A program made the translations under genes and the position numbers. DNA of 64,000 nt from Streptomyces morookaense (lineage in GTDB: Bacteria > Actinomycetota > Actinomycetes > Streptomycetales > Streptomycetaceae), in the NCBI RefSeq assembly GCF_013030945.1, contig NZ_JABBXF010000004.1, positions 276,400-340,399 of the forward strand, in the 5' to 3' direction. How positions within the stretch are numbered: position 1 is the first letter of the stretch; every line of letters begins with the position of its first letter. The notes beneath the pieces were generated by a model, which worked only from the letters and a program-made list of their open reading frames with translations, had not been told where the DNA came from and did not search any database. This document shows positions 46,345-55,253 of this stretch, one piece after another.

Positions 46345-47211
46345 ATGACCACACGGACGGAATGCTCGGACTGGGGAAAAGCCGATTTCCACGCCATCTA
46401 CAACTGCCCGGATCCGCGCGCCTATTTCAGCACGCTGGCACCCCTGCAGTACCAGATCCCGCACCATGCCCAGGCCGTCTTCCGCACCCTGCTCGCCGCC
46501 CTGGGCCCGCTGCGCACCGGCGGCGCGCCGCTGACCGTCCTGGACCTGTGCTGCTCCTACGGGATCAACGCCGCCCTGCTCAACCACGAGGTCACCCTGG
46601 CCGAGCTCTACGAGCGTTACACGGACGGGAAGCTGTCGGCCGTCCCGGCGACCGGGCTCGCCGCGGCGGACCGCCGCTACTTCGCCGACCGCCGCCGCCC
46701 GGACCCCGTGCACGTGGTCGGCCTCGACGCCGCGCCCCAGGCCGTCGGCTACGCCCGCTCCGTCGGCCTCCTCGACCACGCCTTCGCCGAGAACCTCGAG
46801 GGCCACCACCCGTCCGACGCGCTGCGCGGGGCCGTCGCCGGCACGCATCTGATCACGGTGACCGGCGGCCTGGGCTACATCTTCACCCGCACCTTCGCCC
46901 GGCTCTTCGACTGCCTGGCGGCACCGCCGTGGATCGCGGCGTTCGTCCTGCGCACGATCTCCTATCAGCCGGTCATCGACCTGTTCGCGGAATCCGGACT
47001 GGTGACCGAGCAACTCGCCGGACACACCTTCCGGCAGCGCCGGTTCGCCGACGGCCACGAACGGGCCGCCGCGTTCCAGGCACTCGGCCGGCAGCAGCTG
47101 GACCCGGCGGGCAAGGAGGACGACGGCTACTACCATGCCGACCTGTACCTCTCCCGGCCGGCTGCGGAGGTGGCGGTGCTGCCCATGAAGGCCTTGCTGC
47201 CCACCGGGTGA
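46345..47211 (+). CDS. class I methyltransferase-like protein
   Basis: A 288-residue protein with a Rossmann-like core. The nucleotide-loop equivalent is TVLDLCCSYGINAALL, with Cys-Cys-Ser-Tyr where most methyltransferases have Gly-rich sequence. HVVGLDAAPQAVGYA supplies the acidic residue, and THLITVTGGLGYIFTRTF the next strand. The LDLCCSYGxNAAL form is a recognisable actinobacterial group of unassigned substrate. AGGAGGG precedes ATG at 46345. It follows the EF-hand gene by 108 bp on the same strand. Confidence 0.75.
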   Translation: MTTRTECSDWGKADFHAIYNCPDPRAYFSTLAPLQYQIPHHAQAVFRTLLAALGPLRTGGAPLTVLDLCCSYGINAALLNHEVTLAELYERYTDGKLSAVPATGLAAADRRYFADRRRPDPVHVVGLDAAPQAVGYARSVGLLDHAFAENLEGHHPSDALRGAVAGTHLITVTGGLGYIFTRTFARLFDCLAAPPWIAAFVLRTISYQPVIDLFAESGLVTEQLAGHTFRQRRFADGHERAAAFQALGRQQLDPAGKEDDGYYHADLYLSRPAAEVAVLPMKALLPTG

Positions 47212-47310
47212 ACGCCCTGCGGGGACCCCGCCGTTGCGCGCGACCGGCTCCCTGCGATGCTGTCACGGCCGTCGACAGTGGCGGCCGTGACCAGGGGGGA
47301 GTCCGTCACC

Positions 47311-48204
47311 ATGGGCGGAAACACGCTGAGTTCCTTCACCGACGACGCGGCGCGGGCGCGTTTCCTCGCCGCCTACGACCGGGCGATGGCCCTCTGGCCC
47401 GACGAGCGCGAGGAACGGGACGTCCCCACCCGGTTCGGCACCACCCGGGTGTACGTGCACGGCAAGGGCGAGGGCACCCCCCTCGTCCTGCTGCACGGGG
47501 CGAACGCGACACCGGCCGTCTGGGCCTCCAACGTCGCCGCCCTCGCCGAGGGCCGCACCGTCCTGGCCGTCGACCGCCTCGGCGAGCCGGGCCGCAGCGT
47601 CCAGACGGCGCCGATCCGCACGGCGGACGCCGCCGCGGCCTGGCTGGAGGAGCTCCTGGCCGGGCTGGGCCTGGACCGGGTCCACCTGGCCGGCCAGTCC
47701 TACGGCGGCTGGCTGGCGCTCAACCAGGCCGTGCGCAGCCCCGCCCGGCTCGCCTCCGTCACCCTGGCCGACCCGGTCTGCGCCCTGGCCCCGCTGCGGC
47801 CGGGCTTCATCATCGGCGCCCTGGCCGCCGTGGCGAGCGGTTCCGAGAACGTCCAACGCCGCTATCTGCAGCGGGTCCTGGGTGCCTGGGGCGAGACCGG
47901 CGAGGCGGCCGAGGCGCTGATGGCGGTGCTCGTCGAGGCGATGCGCGGCTTCCGCGGGCGGCTGGTGTGGCCGCAGCGGATCGGCGACGCGGAGCTGCGC
48001 TCGGTCTCCGTCCCCGTGCTGCTCCTGGCGGGCGGCGAGAGCCGGGCCGCCGACGCCCGCCGCGCGGAGACCAGGGCCCGGCTGCTCCTGCCGGACGTAC
48101 GGGCCGAGATCGTGCAGGGCGCGGGGCATGCGATACCGGTGGCGGTGCTGAACTGCCAAGTTCCGGCGTTCCTCAGGGCGGTGGAGGGGGAGGGCGCTCC
48201 GTAA
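47311..48204 (+). CDS. alpha/beta hydrolase
   Basis: A 297-residue alpha/beta-hydrolase-fold protein. The oxyanion loop is VLLHGANATPAVW, the nucleophile elbow is AGQSYGGWLAL, and the catalytic His is in GAGHAIPV. The acid is probably in the strand before the GGESRAADA segment. A cap domain lies around residues 165-230. ATG at 47311 is chosen because GGGGGGAG lies 9 bp before it. Esterase, lactonase or dehalogenase activity are all possible. It is the last gene of the plus-strand run that starts with PhzF. Confidence 0.88.
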   Translation: MGGNTLSSFTDDAARARFLAAYDRAMALWPDEREERDVPTRFGTTRVYVHGKGEGTPLVLLHGANATPAVWASNVAALAEGRTVLAVDRLGEPGRSVQTAPIRTADAAAAWLEELLAGLGLDRVHLAGQSYGGWLALNQAVRSPARLASVTLADPVCALAPLRPGFIIGALAAVASGSENVQRRYLQRVLGAWGETGEAAEALMAVLVEAMRGFRGRLVWPQRIGDAELRSVSVPVLLLAGGESRAADARRAETRARLLLPDVRAEIVQGAGHAIPVAVLNCQVPAFLRAVEGEGAP

Positions 48205-48232
48205 CCGCGCCGTGTACCCGCGCCCTGTATCC

Positions 48233-48297
48233 GCGCCCCCGGAGGGGGCGCGGGGCTGTGACATATGCGGCTCCGCCACGTGGGCGCGACCAGCCAC
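48233..48297 (+). repeat. Streptomyces-type intergenic repeat, copy 2
   Basis: A hairpin (GCGCCCCC, loop GGA, GGGGGCGC; 48233-48251) is followed by the core GGGGCTGTG, ATATGCGGCTCCGCC and CGTGGGCGCGACCAG, shared almost base for base with 29256-29355. It lies between convergent genes (hydrolase stop 48204, reductase stop 48319), a typical place for this element, and its hairpin can serve as terminator. Confidence 0.8.
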
Positions 48298-48318
48298 GAC
48301 GAACCCGCAGTTGACGCA

Positions 48319-48867
48319 CTACACTTCGCAGCCCGCTTGACTTGCCGCGCTTTCAAGGGCCTTGAGACTCGCGGACAGCGAGCCCAACGTCGCTTCGTCC
48401 ACGATGCGCCCGGTCCCCTGGTCGATCCGGGTCGCGATCAGCCCGATGCACAGGCACGCATCGTCGACGACCGCACCGGTCATCATCCTGAGCGTCTCGC
48501 GCAGCTGCGCATTGGCGAAGTCGCCCCCGGACGGTGACGGGGAGGCGGTGACCACACCGACCGGCTTGTCGATGAACTCGCCGCTGCTGACGAGCCAGTC
48601 GAGCGCGTTCTTGAGCACGCCGGGCACGCCGTGCGCGTACTCGGGGCTGACGATCAGCACCGCGTCGGCCTCCGCCACGGCGGACCGCAGGGCCGCCACC
48701 GGGGCGGGTGCGACGGCGCCTTCGCCGTCGAGGTCGGGGTTGAAGTGGGGGAGGGAGCCGATGTCGGCGGTGCGGGCCTCGGCGCCGGTGAGTTCCAGCG
48801 CGGTGCGCAGGACGGTGCCGTTGGCCGAACGGGCCCGCAGGCTGCCGGAGATAGCGGTGATCTTCAT
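48319..48867 (-). CDS. NADPH-dependent FMN reductase
   Basis: A 182-residue flavodoxin-fold reductase of the same broad family as the genes at 44200 and 52075. The FMN loop is AISGSLRARSANGTVL, the second signature is IVSPEYAHGVPGVLKNALDW, and the third is ASPSPSGGDFANAQLRETL. It should reduce flavin or quinone-like acceptors. The start is ATG at 48867. It stands alone, with 176 bp between it and the XRE gene upstream on the same strand. Confidence 0.92.
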   Translation of the reverse strand: MKITAISGSLRARSANGTVLRTALELTGAEARTADIGSLPHFNPDLDGEGAVAPAPVAALRSAVAEADAVLIVSPEYAHGVPGVLKNALDWLVSSGEFIDKPVGVVTASPSPSGGDFANAQLRETLRMMTGAVVDDACLCIGLIATRIDQGTGRIVDEATLGSLSASLKALESAASQAGCEV

Positions 48868-49043
48868 GGGGAGAGAGCCTAGGGGAGTGGTCTTGGCGGG
48901 GAATCGCCGACCGCCGGTGGGCCGGCTGCGGAGGTGCCTTGACACCAGGGCGGGCTGCTGTCCTGTTGCGTTGAATCTGTCTGTGGGTCTTGTGCTGAGC
49001 TGCGGGGTTGCCCTGTCGAGTGAGAACGCTCGGCGCGGGAATC

Positions 49044-49730
49044 TCAGTGCATCTGGCTTCTGCGGAATTCGGGGATGGGCTGCGAGCCGAGCCGTCGCAG
49101 GACCGTCAGGAAGAACCCGGCTCGCTGGGCGTCTGGAACGCCCTGTGGGTGCGCGGCCCATGCTGCGCGCAGGTGGGCGATCCCGTCCCGCAGCACCTGC
49201 TCCCGGTCGGCGTAGAAGCCGCGCATCGCCGGGTGCAGCAGGCACAGCCACATCGCGTTGCGCCGTGCCGGCGGCACGGCCTCGAAGCCCGGTAGCAGCC
49301 GGGCCATTTCGGGGTTCCAGGCGAGGATGTCGTAGCGGTGGTCCGGCAGCACGGCCGGCAGCGGCGAGAGGTCACCGACCAGGCGGGCCAGCGACGGGGC
49401 CGCACCGACGGCCGGCCCACCGGTGGTGCCGGGACGGCGCTGTCCGGCCAGGTCGAACAGGTAGTCGCGTTCGCCCGGTTCCAGGCACAGGGCCCGGGCC
49501 AGCGCCGCCAGCACCTCCGCCGAGGGCCGCAGTCCACGGCCCTGCTCCAGCCGGACCACGTAGTCGGTGCTGACCCCGGCCAGTTCGGCGACCTCCTCCC
49601 GGCGCAGCCCCGGCGTCCGCCGGGGCCGGCGGTGCGACGGCAGGCCCAGCCGGTCGGGGTCGAGGCGTTCGCGCCTGCTCCGCAGGAAGGCGGCCAATTC
49701 CCGGGCGGTGTCCATGGTCCGGGTCGTCAT
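49044..49730 (-). CDS. XRE/MmyB-type regulator, shortened at C-terminus
   Basis: A 228-residue regulator. The N-terminal XRE helix-turn-helix carries the typical RRTPGLRREEVAELAGVSTD and YVVRLEQGRGLRPSAEVLAA. An MmyB-like ligand-binding domain follows (ILAWNPEMARLLPGF, NAMWLCLLHPAMRGFYADRE). Full-length members are about 270-290 residues and continue with a VAELRxxSPEFxxLW segment; here the sequence diverges after LRAAWAAHPQ and ends about 33 residues later. The DNA-binding half is intact, so it may still act or may be a decaying gene. It is divergent from an aldo/keto reductase pseudogene, the usual kind of target for this family. Confidence 0.85.
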   Translation of the reverse strand: MTTRTMDTARELAAFLRSRRERLDPDRLGLPSHRRPRRTPGLRREEVAELAGVSTDYVVRLEQGRGLRPSAEVLAALARALCLEPGERDYLFDLAGQRRPGTTGGPAVGAAPSLARLVGDLSPLPAVLPDHRYDILAWNPEMARLLPGFEAVPPARRNAMWLCLLHPAMRGFYADREQVLRDGIAHLRAAWAAHPQGVPDAQRAGFFLTVLRRLGSQPIPEFRRSQMH

Positions 49731-49846
49731 GGCCGGTCCAACCGCCAGGATGGGACTGGTCTTCCCAGGAAGTGCCGTCCCTTACCCCCGGGCCGCCGCT
49801 GCCACAGACTCGGTCCCGGCAACGGACCACGAGACAGGAGGACCTG

Positions 49847-50660
49847 ATGACACTGACCCTCGACGCCTATCGGCTGCTGGGCCGCTCGGGACTGCGGGTC
49901 TCACCGCAAGGCCCTGTTCGGGTCGGTGGAGGGTAGCCTGCGGCGGCTGGCCACTGACTACATCGACCTGCTGTACCTGCACGTCTGGGACTTCCGGACG
50001 CCGGTGGAGGAGGTGCTGCGCGGCCTGGACGACCTGGTCCGGCAGGGCAAGGTGCTGTACGTGGCGATCTCCAACACCCCGGCCTGGCAGGTGTCCCGGA
50101 TGCAGGCGATCGCGGACCTGCGCGGCTGGTCGCCGCTGGTCGCGCTGCAGCTCGAGTACAGCCTGATCGAACGTACCGCGGAGCGCGACCTGATCCCGAT
50201 GGCCCGGGAACTGGGCCTGGGCGTGGTCCCGTACTCACCGCTGGGTGGCGGGGTGCTCAGCGGCAAGTACGGCAGGGACGACGTGACCGCGACGGGCGCC
50301 GGCACCGGCGACGGCACCCGCAGGGGCCACAATCTCGCCCTGGGCACGCTCACCGAACGCAACCTGGCCGTGGCCGGGGTCGCCCGGGAGGTCGCCGCCG
50401 AGCTGGGCCGCACCCCGGCCCAGGTCGCGCTGGCCTGGACCCTGCGGAACCCGGGCGTGGCGACCACGCTGATCGGGGCCCGCACCCCTGCCCAGTTGGA
50501 GGAGAACCTCGGCGCCCTCGAAGTCGAGTTCACCGCCGCCCAGCTGGCCCGCCTGGACGCGGCGAGCGCGATCGAGCTCGGCCAGCCGCACGACCTGCTG
50601 ACGAGCGACCACAGCCGTCGGGTGACCACCGGCGACCTGCGGATCGAGACCCGCCGCTGA
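49847..50660 (+). pseudogene. aldo/keto reductase with internal deletion and frameshift
   Basis: The start is intact: AGGAGG, then ATG at 49847 encoding MTLTLDAYRLLGRSGLRVSP, the normal beginning of this family. At about 49901-49905 the sequence jumps into a different frame reading HRKALFGSVEGSLRRLATDY, which normally lies about 100 residues further on, and then runs cleanly to 50660. The missing piece holds the catalytic Asp, Tyr and Lys. In the original frame translation stops at TAG about 10 codons after the junction. A truncated product from GTG 49926 could exist but would lack the active site. Confidence 0.88.
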
Positions 50661-51094
50661 CCCGGCCGCCAGCGGCGGGAGCCGCGGTCCGGAACCGCGG
50701 TCGGTTCACCGTCCGGGCGAGCAACGTCCGGATCGCTTCCGCCGTCGGACTCCGTCGAACGTGTCCATCGGCCCCCTCCGGCCCTCGCGTACCTGCCGCA
50801 AACGACCGTGACAGGAACGATGAGAACGCAGCCTATGGAGAGAGACCGAACCACCTGAACGAGGCAAAGGCCCTGCCCGGCACGCGAGGCACTGCGAATC
50901 CGACAATACGGATGAGGCCGCGTGAGAATCCGCCATCTGCCGTGCGACAGGACAGCTGCCACGACGGTTGTCGCGCCGAAGCTGCCGCGAAGTGACAAGC
51001 AACTCAGCGTGTCGTCAGGGTCTTGGTGTCTGCGCGAGGTTCAGGAATCTCGCTGCCGGTGAGGACGGCGACGTCGTGGTGTGCCTGGGCGTGC
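50661..51094. other. 434-bp gap without a recognisable gene
   Basis: The gap lies between the aldo/keto reductase pseudogene and the stop of the intact aldo/keto reductase. Short frames exist on both strands but none shows a family motif, a consistent codon pattern or a ribosome site with a sensible product. It may hold degraded sequence from the same rearrangement that damaged the neighbouring gene. Confidence 0.4.
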
Positions 51095-52063
51095 TCAGAA
51101 CCCGGTGGGCAGCCGGGACGTGTACGGACGCTCCAGCGCCGCGAGTTCGTCGCCGGTCAGCCGGACGTCCAGCGCGGCCGCCGCAGCGTCCAGGTGTTCC
51201 GGGCGGGTCGCGCCGACGATCGGGGCGGTGACCACCGGGTTGCCCAGCACCCAGCCAAGCGCGATCTGCGCCATCGGCAGGTTCCGGGCCCCCGCGATGG
51301 ACTGCACGGCGTCCACGATCGGCCGGTCGACGTCCGCGAAGAACCGCCTGGCGACCGGATCCCCGGCCGAGCGGACAGTCGCCTGCCCGTACGGGCGGGC
51401 CAGCCGCCCGGAGGCGAGCGGGCACCACACCAGGCTGCCCACCCCCTGGTCGGCGAGCAGCGGGAACATCTCCCTCTCCTCCTCGCGCTGCACCAGGCTG
51501 TACTGGTGCTGCATCGACACGAAGGCCGGGCCGCCGTCCCGCGCCGCGGTGTGCTGCAGCTTGGCGAACTGCCAGGCCCACATCGAGGAGGCGCCGACGT
51601 ACCGGACCTTCCCGGCTGCCACCACCTCCCGCAGCGCCGCCACGGTCTCCTCGACCGGGGTCGCCGGGTCGAAGCGGTGGAGCTGGTAGAGGTCCAGGTA
51701 GTCGGTGCCGAGGCGGGTCAGCGAGTCGTCCACCTGCGCCAGGATCGCCTTGCGGGACAGCCCGGAGCCGCCCGGGCCGTCGTGCATCGGCAGGCCCACC
51801 TTCGTCGCGAGGACGACGTCTTCGCGACGGGTGTACCGCCGCACCGCGCGGCCGACCAGTTCCTCCGAGGCACCACCGCCGTACACGTTGGCGGTGTCCC
51901 AGAAGGTGATGCCGAGCTCGACCGCCTGCCGGAAGACCGGCGCCGCGGCCTCTTCGTCCAGCGCCCACGGGTTGTGTCCATGGCTGCCGCCGCCGAAGCC
52001 CATGCAGCCGAGCGCGATCCGGCTGACCGTCAGGCCGGTGCCGCCGAGTTTGACGTACTCCAT
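51095..52063 (-). CDS. aldo/keto reductase
   Basis: A 322-residue (beta/alpha)8 NADPH-dependent oxidoreductase, full length. Catalytic residues are visible in order: Asp and Tyr in FWDTANVYGGGASEE, Lys in VLATKVGLP, and His in LYQLHRFDP. The C-terminal NADP-binding part has APIVGATRPEHLD. GGAGG lies 4 bp before ATG at 52063. It follows the FMN reductase gene by 11 bp, so the two form an operon of NADPH-linked reductases next to a divergent XRE regulator. Confidence 0.93.
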   Translation of the reverse strand: MEYVKLGGTGLTVSRIALGCMGFGGGSHGHNPWALDEEAAAPVFRQAVELGITFWDTANVYGGGASEELVGRAVRRYTRREDVVLATKVGLPMHDGPGGSGLSRKAILAQVDDSLTRLGTDYLDLYQLHRFDPATPVEETVAALREVVAAGKVRYVGASSMWAWQFAKLQHTAARDGGPAFVSMQHQYSLVQREEEREMFPLLADQGVGSLVWCPLASGRLARPYGQATVRSAGDPVARRFFADVDRPIVDAVQSIAGARNLPMAQIALGWVLGNPVVTAPIVGATRPEHLDAAAAALDVRLTGDELAALERPYTSRLPTGF

Positions 52064-52074
52064 CGTTCCTCCGC

Positions 52075-52671
52075 TCATGCCGGGTACGGTTCGGCGGCAC
52101 GCGCGCGCTTCAACGCGCCCGTCCACCAGGACAGTTGGTCGAGCATGGTCTTGGCGTGGCCGGCCGCCTGCGGGTCGTCCGGGCGGCCGTCCGTCCAGGC
52201 GGTGAAGTAGTTCGGGAAGGCCAGTCCGTCCCGGATGGTCACCGCGTGCAGCTCGGTCAGCACGTTCTCCAGGTGCAGCACGGCGTGGCGGCCGCCGGCC
52301 GCGCCGCCGTAGCTCACGAAGGCGACCGGCTTGGCCGTCCACTGGGTGAAGTGCCAGTCGATGGCGGCCTTCAGCGAGGCGGGGTAGCTGTGGTTGTACT
52401 CCGGCGTGACGATCAGGAAGGCATCCGCACCCTCCAAGGCCTCGGTCAGCCCATCCATCCCGGCCGGGCGGGGGTAGCCGGCGCCCGCGACCTTCGGCGG
52501 GGCAGCGGGCAGCGCCAGTGGGAGGTCCACCTCGGCCAGGTCGACCCCCTCCACCTCGAACCCGCCGTGTGCGACGGCCTGTTCGGCCACCCACGAGGAC
52601 ACCACCGGGCCGAACCGGCCCTCCCGGACGCTGCCGACGAGGATCACCAGCTTGTGCGTGTTCTTCTCCAT
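52075..52671 (-). CDS. NADPH-dependent FMN reductase
   Basis: A 198-residue flavodoxin-fold reductase of the azoreductase/chromate reductase type. The FMN loop is LVGSVREGRFGPVV, and the other signatures are IVTPEYNHSYPASLKAAIDW and SYGGAAGGRHAVLHLENVLT. The last is typical of the group that includes NAD(P)H:quinone reductases. It starts at ATG 52671, 101 bp from the divergent XRE gene, and leads the two-gene operon with the aldo/keto reductase. Confidence 0.92.
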   Translation of the reverse strand: MEKNTHKLVILVGSVREGRFGPVVSSWVAEQAVAHGGFEVEGVDLAEVDLPLALPAAPPKVAGAGYPRPAGMDGLTEALEGADAFLIVTPEYNHSYPASLKAAIDWHFTQWTAKPVAFVSYGGAAGGRHAVLHLENVLTELHAVTIRDGLAFPNYFTAWTDGRPDDPQAAGHAKTMLDQLSWWTGALKRARAAEPYPA

Positions 52672-52772
52672 GGCCACCACAATCTGCCCGCCCGCCGGCC
52701 GCAACCAGACCGTGCCCAGGCTGGCCCCCGCAGGGCCACCCTCCGTGCTGCCGCCACCGCTACGCTCGTCAC

Positions 52773-53609
52773 ATGGGCACACCACTGGGGGACTTCATCC
52801 GCGCCAAGCGCGACAGCATCCAGCCCGAGACGCTCGGCCTGCCCGACCACGGCCGCCGCCGCTCACCCGGGCTGCGCCGCTCCGACCTGGCCGTCCGCGC
52901 CGGCATCAGCGTCGAGTACCTGACCCGGCTGGAGCAGGGCCGCGACCGCAACCCCTCCCCGGCCGTGGTCCACATGCTCGCCGACGCCCTCAGTCTCGAC
53001 CCCGCCGAGCGCGGCCACCTGCGCTACCTCGCGAAGATCACCGGCGGCGCCTGCGCCGGCCGCACCCGGCCGGCCCCACCGCCCCGCGACGTCCGCCCGG
53101 CCGTCCGCGAGACCCTGCGCCTGCTCGAACCGGGCGTCGCCGCCGTCACCAACCGCCTCGGCGACATCCTCGCCCACACCAGCGGCTACGCCGCCGTCCT
53201 CGGCTCGGCCGGCCTGCTCGACGGCGCGGCTCCGAATCTCACCCGCTACGTCTTCACCGACCCCCGGTCCCGCACCCTCTTTCCGGACTGGGACGAGGTC
53301 GCCGACGAGCAGGCCTTCGACCTCTGGCTCGGCCCCTCGGCCGAGAACTCCGAGTGGCTCAGCACCGAACTCGCCCCCGTGGCAGGCCCCGAGTTCACCC
53401 GCCGCCTGGGCAACCACCGCGTTCCCCGCCGCGGCCCGCTCCGCCTCCAGCACCCGGCCGGGCCCGAACTCCGCCTGCTGCGCGAAACCTTGGACCTCAC
53501 CGCCGACGCCCAGCAGCTCCTCGTTCTGCTCCCCGCCGACGAGGACAGCGCCGCTCACCTCGACCGGCTCACCCAGCCGGCCACGGCCCGCCTGCGGGCG
53601 ATCTCCTGA
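52773..53609 (+). CDS. XRE/MmyB-type transcriptional regulator
   Basis: A 278-residue full-length regulator. The XRE domain is at residues ~5-80 ([39 protein letters not shown]). The MmyB-like ligand-binding domain follows ([61 protein letters not shown]). Members usually control an adjacent divergent redox operon, here the FMN reductase and aldo/keto reductase, in response to an unidentified ligand. The 101-bp gap is where its operator should lie. Confidence 0.92.
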   Translation: MGTPLGDFIRAKRDSIQPETLGLPDHGRRRSPGLRRSDLAVRAGISVEYLTRLEQGRDRNPSPAVVHMLADALSLDPAERGHLRYLAKITGGACAGRTRPAPPPRDVRPAVRETLRLLEPGVAAVTNRLGDILAHTSGYAAVLGSAGLLDGAAPNLTRYVFTDPRSRTLFPDWDEVADEQAFDLWLGPSAENSEWLSTELAPVAGPEFTRRLGNHRVPRRGPLRLQHPAGPELRLLRETLDLTADAQQLLVLLPADEDSAAHLDRLTQPATARLRAIS

Positions 53610-53809
53610 GCGGGGCGAATTCGACGATCCGGTCCAGGGGCGGCTTCCGGCCTTGTGCGGTATCCACGACCAGGCAGGGGATGTCGAGCGAAACCGCGCC
53701 CACGGATCGATCGGCTGCTTCCCCTGCGTGATGCCGGGCCCGACTGGAGGTCGAACCCACGCTCACCATCGACCAGTCGATCCTGCCGTCTGCCGTCTGC
53801 TGATCAGCG

Positions 53810-53999
53810 GCACCGGCTGGGACCTGCTCGAATACCGTCACTCTGCCCTGACGCACCTTGGCGAGCAGGGCGCCTCGCTGCTGACGCCGGTGACCGAGTC
53901 GAGGTACAAGAAGCCGGAAAGCGCCGGTACTTCAAGCCTTCCCCGGAGGCCATCGCCGAGCTGACCAGCCCGCTCGCCCCCAGTAGCAGCCGACGCTGA
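53810..53999 (+). pseudogene. degenerate tyrosine recombinase (integrase) C-terminus
   Basis: One frame reads [20 protein letters not shown] and then [15 protein letters not shown]. The adjoining frame continues [20 protein letters not shown] and PSSSRR, ending at 53999. Together these match the C-terminal end of Streptomyces phage/ICE-type integrases, including the box II Arg in RHS and the KSRHKKPENVRRYFKPS-type segment. At least one frameshift separates the halves, and nothing upstream looks like the rest of the enzyme. It is a dead remnant of a mobile element. Confidence 0.75.
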
Positions 54000-54038
54000 T
54001 CCGCCCCGGGCGGCGTGACGCTGTCCGCGCCCGGGCTG

Positions 54039-55253
54039 CTACGGGCAGCGTGACTCAGCTGGCGTGTGCTGTGTCGGCGGGGTCCGCGGGGCGAGGGCGT
54101 CAGGCGCAGCGGCGGGTGCGGACCGAGGCGTCAGCCGGGCGACCAGCACGGCGAGCACCACGCCGCCCGCGACGGCCAGTGCGGCACATCCCGGCAGTGC
54201 GTCGGCGCTGACGCCTCCGGCGAGGAGGGCGCTGCCCAGGGCCGATCCCGCGGCGGAGCCGAGGTACATCGCGGCCATCTGGAAGGCGATGATGGGCATG
54301 GCCTGCTCGGTGCGGTCTCGGGTGAGCGCCTGTTGCAGCACGGGCACGCTGACCCAGCCGCTCGCGCCCCACACCGCGGTGGCGATCAGCCATGCCGCGG
54401 GGGTGTCGACGAGCCAGACGATGAGGAAGGAGGCGAGGAGGAAGGCCGGGACGACCGGCATCAGCCGTCGGGGGCCCAGCGTGTCCAGCGGTCTGCCGAT
54501 CAGGCCGGAGCCGAGTACGCCGCCGATGCCCCAGGCCCATACGAGTGCGAATCCCCAGCTGTTCAGGCCGTTTTCGTCGGCCATCGGCAGCAGATAGGTG
54601 TAGAGACCGAGACTGGCCATCCCCAGGACGAAGGACAGCGCGATGCCGAGCGCGACGCGCGGATTCCTGAGTACGGCGCCGTTCCCGGAGCTGCGGGAGG
54701 CGGGAAGCTGTGGCAGCGTGCCGGAGCGCAGGGCGAGGGCGAGCATGCTCAGGACGCCGATGAGCACGACGAAGCCCATCGTCCCGCGCCATCCCATGTG
54801 TTCGCCGATCAGCATGCCCAGCGGCACGCCGGCGACGGTTCCCGTGGACAGGCCGAAAGTCACCTTCGCCATCGCACGCCCGCGTTCGTGGTCCGCCACG
54901 AGGGCTCCGGCCGTCGCCGTGGCGACCGCGGTGAGCACGCCGGCCCCCGCGCCCGCCACGGCGCGAGAGATCAGGAAGACGCCCAGCGTGGGTGCCAGCG
55001 AGGTGGCGAGGTTGCCGAGGTTGAACGTACCGAGCGCGACCAGCAGCGCGGTACGGGTCGATCGGCCGACCAGGACGCGAGAGAGAAACGGGCCCGCAGC
55101 CGCATAGGCAGCGGTGAACGCGGTGACGCCCAGCCCGATCGCACCGGCCGTGGTGGCCAGGGAGTCGGCCATGTCCGGCAGGACACCGGCCAGTACGTAG
55201 GCGTCGATACCCAGGGAGACCGCGGCGATGACCAGCGGCCAGACCTTCCCCAT
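54039..55253 (-). CDS. MFS efflux transporter (AraJ/DHA1-like)
   Basis: A 404-residue transporter with 12 hydrophobic helices. The A-motif region between helices 2 and 3 (PFLSRVLVGRSTRTALLVAL) and the arginine/proline pattern of drug-proton antiporters (FLISRAVAGAGAGVLTAVAT) are present. ATG at 55253 overlaps the stop of the ArsR gene by one base (TGATG), so the two are translated together. It is most likely an efflux pump induced when its ArsR partner releases the operator at 55613-55661. The exported compound is unknown. Confidence 0.9.
   Translation of the reverse strand: MGKVWPLVIAAVSLGIDAYVLAGVLPDMADSLATTAGAIGLGVTAFTAAYAAAGPFLSRVLVGRSTRTALLVALGTFNLGNLATSLAPTLGVFLISRAVAGAGAGVLTAVATATAGALVADHERGRAMAKVTFGLSTGTVAGVPLGMLIGEHMGWRGTMGFVVLIGVLSMLALALRSGTLPQLPASRSSGNGAVLRNPRVALGIALSFVLGMASLGLYTYLLPMADENGLNSWGFALVWAWGIGGVLGSGLIGRPLDTLGPRRLMPVVPAFLLASFLIVWLVDTPAAWLIATAVWGASGWVSVPVLQQALTRDRTEQAMPIIAFQMAAMYLGSAAGSALGSALLAGGVSADALPGCAALAVAGGVVLAVLVARLTPRSAPAAAPDALAPRTPPTQHTPAESRCP

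Noticed and set aside
49926..50660. Intact aldo/keto reductase starting at GTG 49926
   Set aside because: The product would lack the cofactor and catalytic N-terminal third, and a proper family start lies at 49847 out of frame.
50706..51002. 98-residue minus-strand frame in the 50.7-51.0 kb gap
   Set aside because: Biased Arg/Ser/Cys composition, no motif and no ribosome site.
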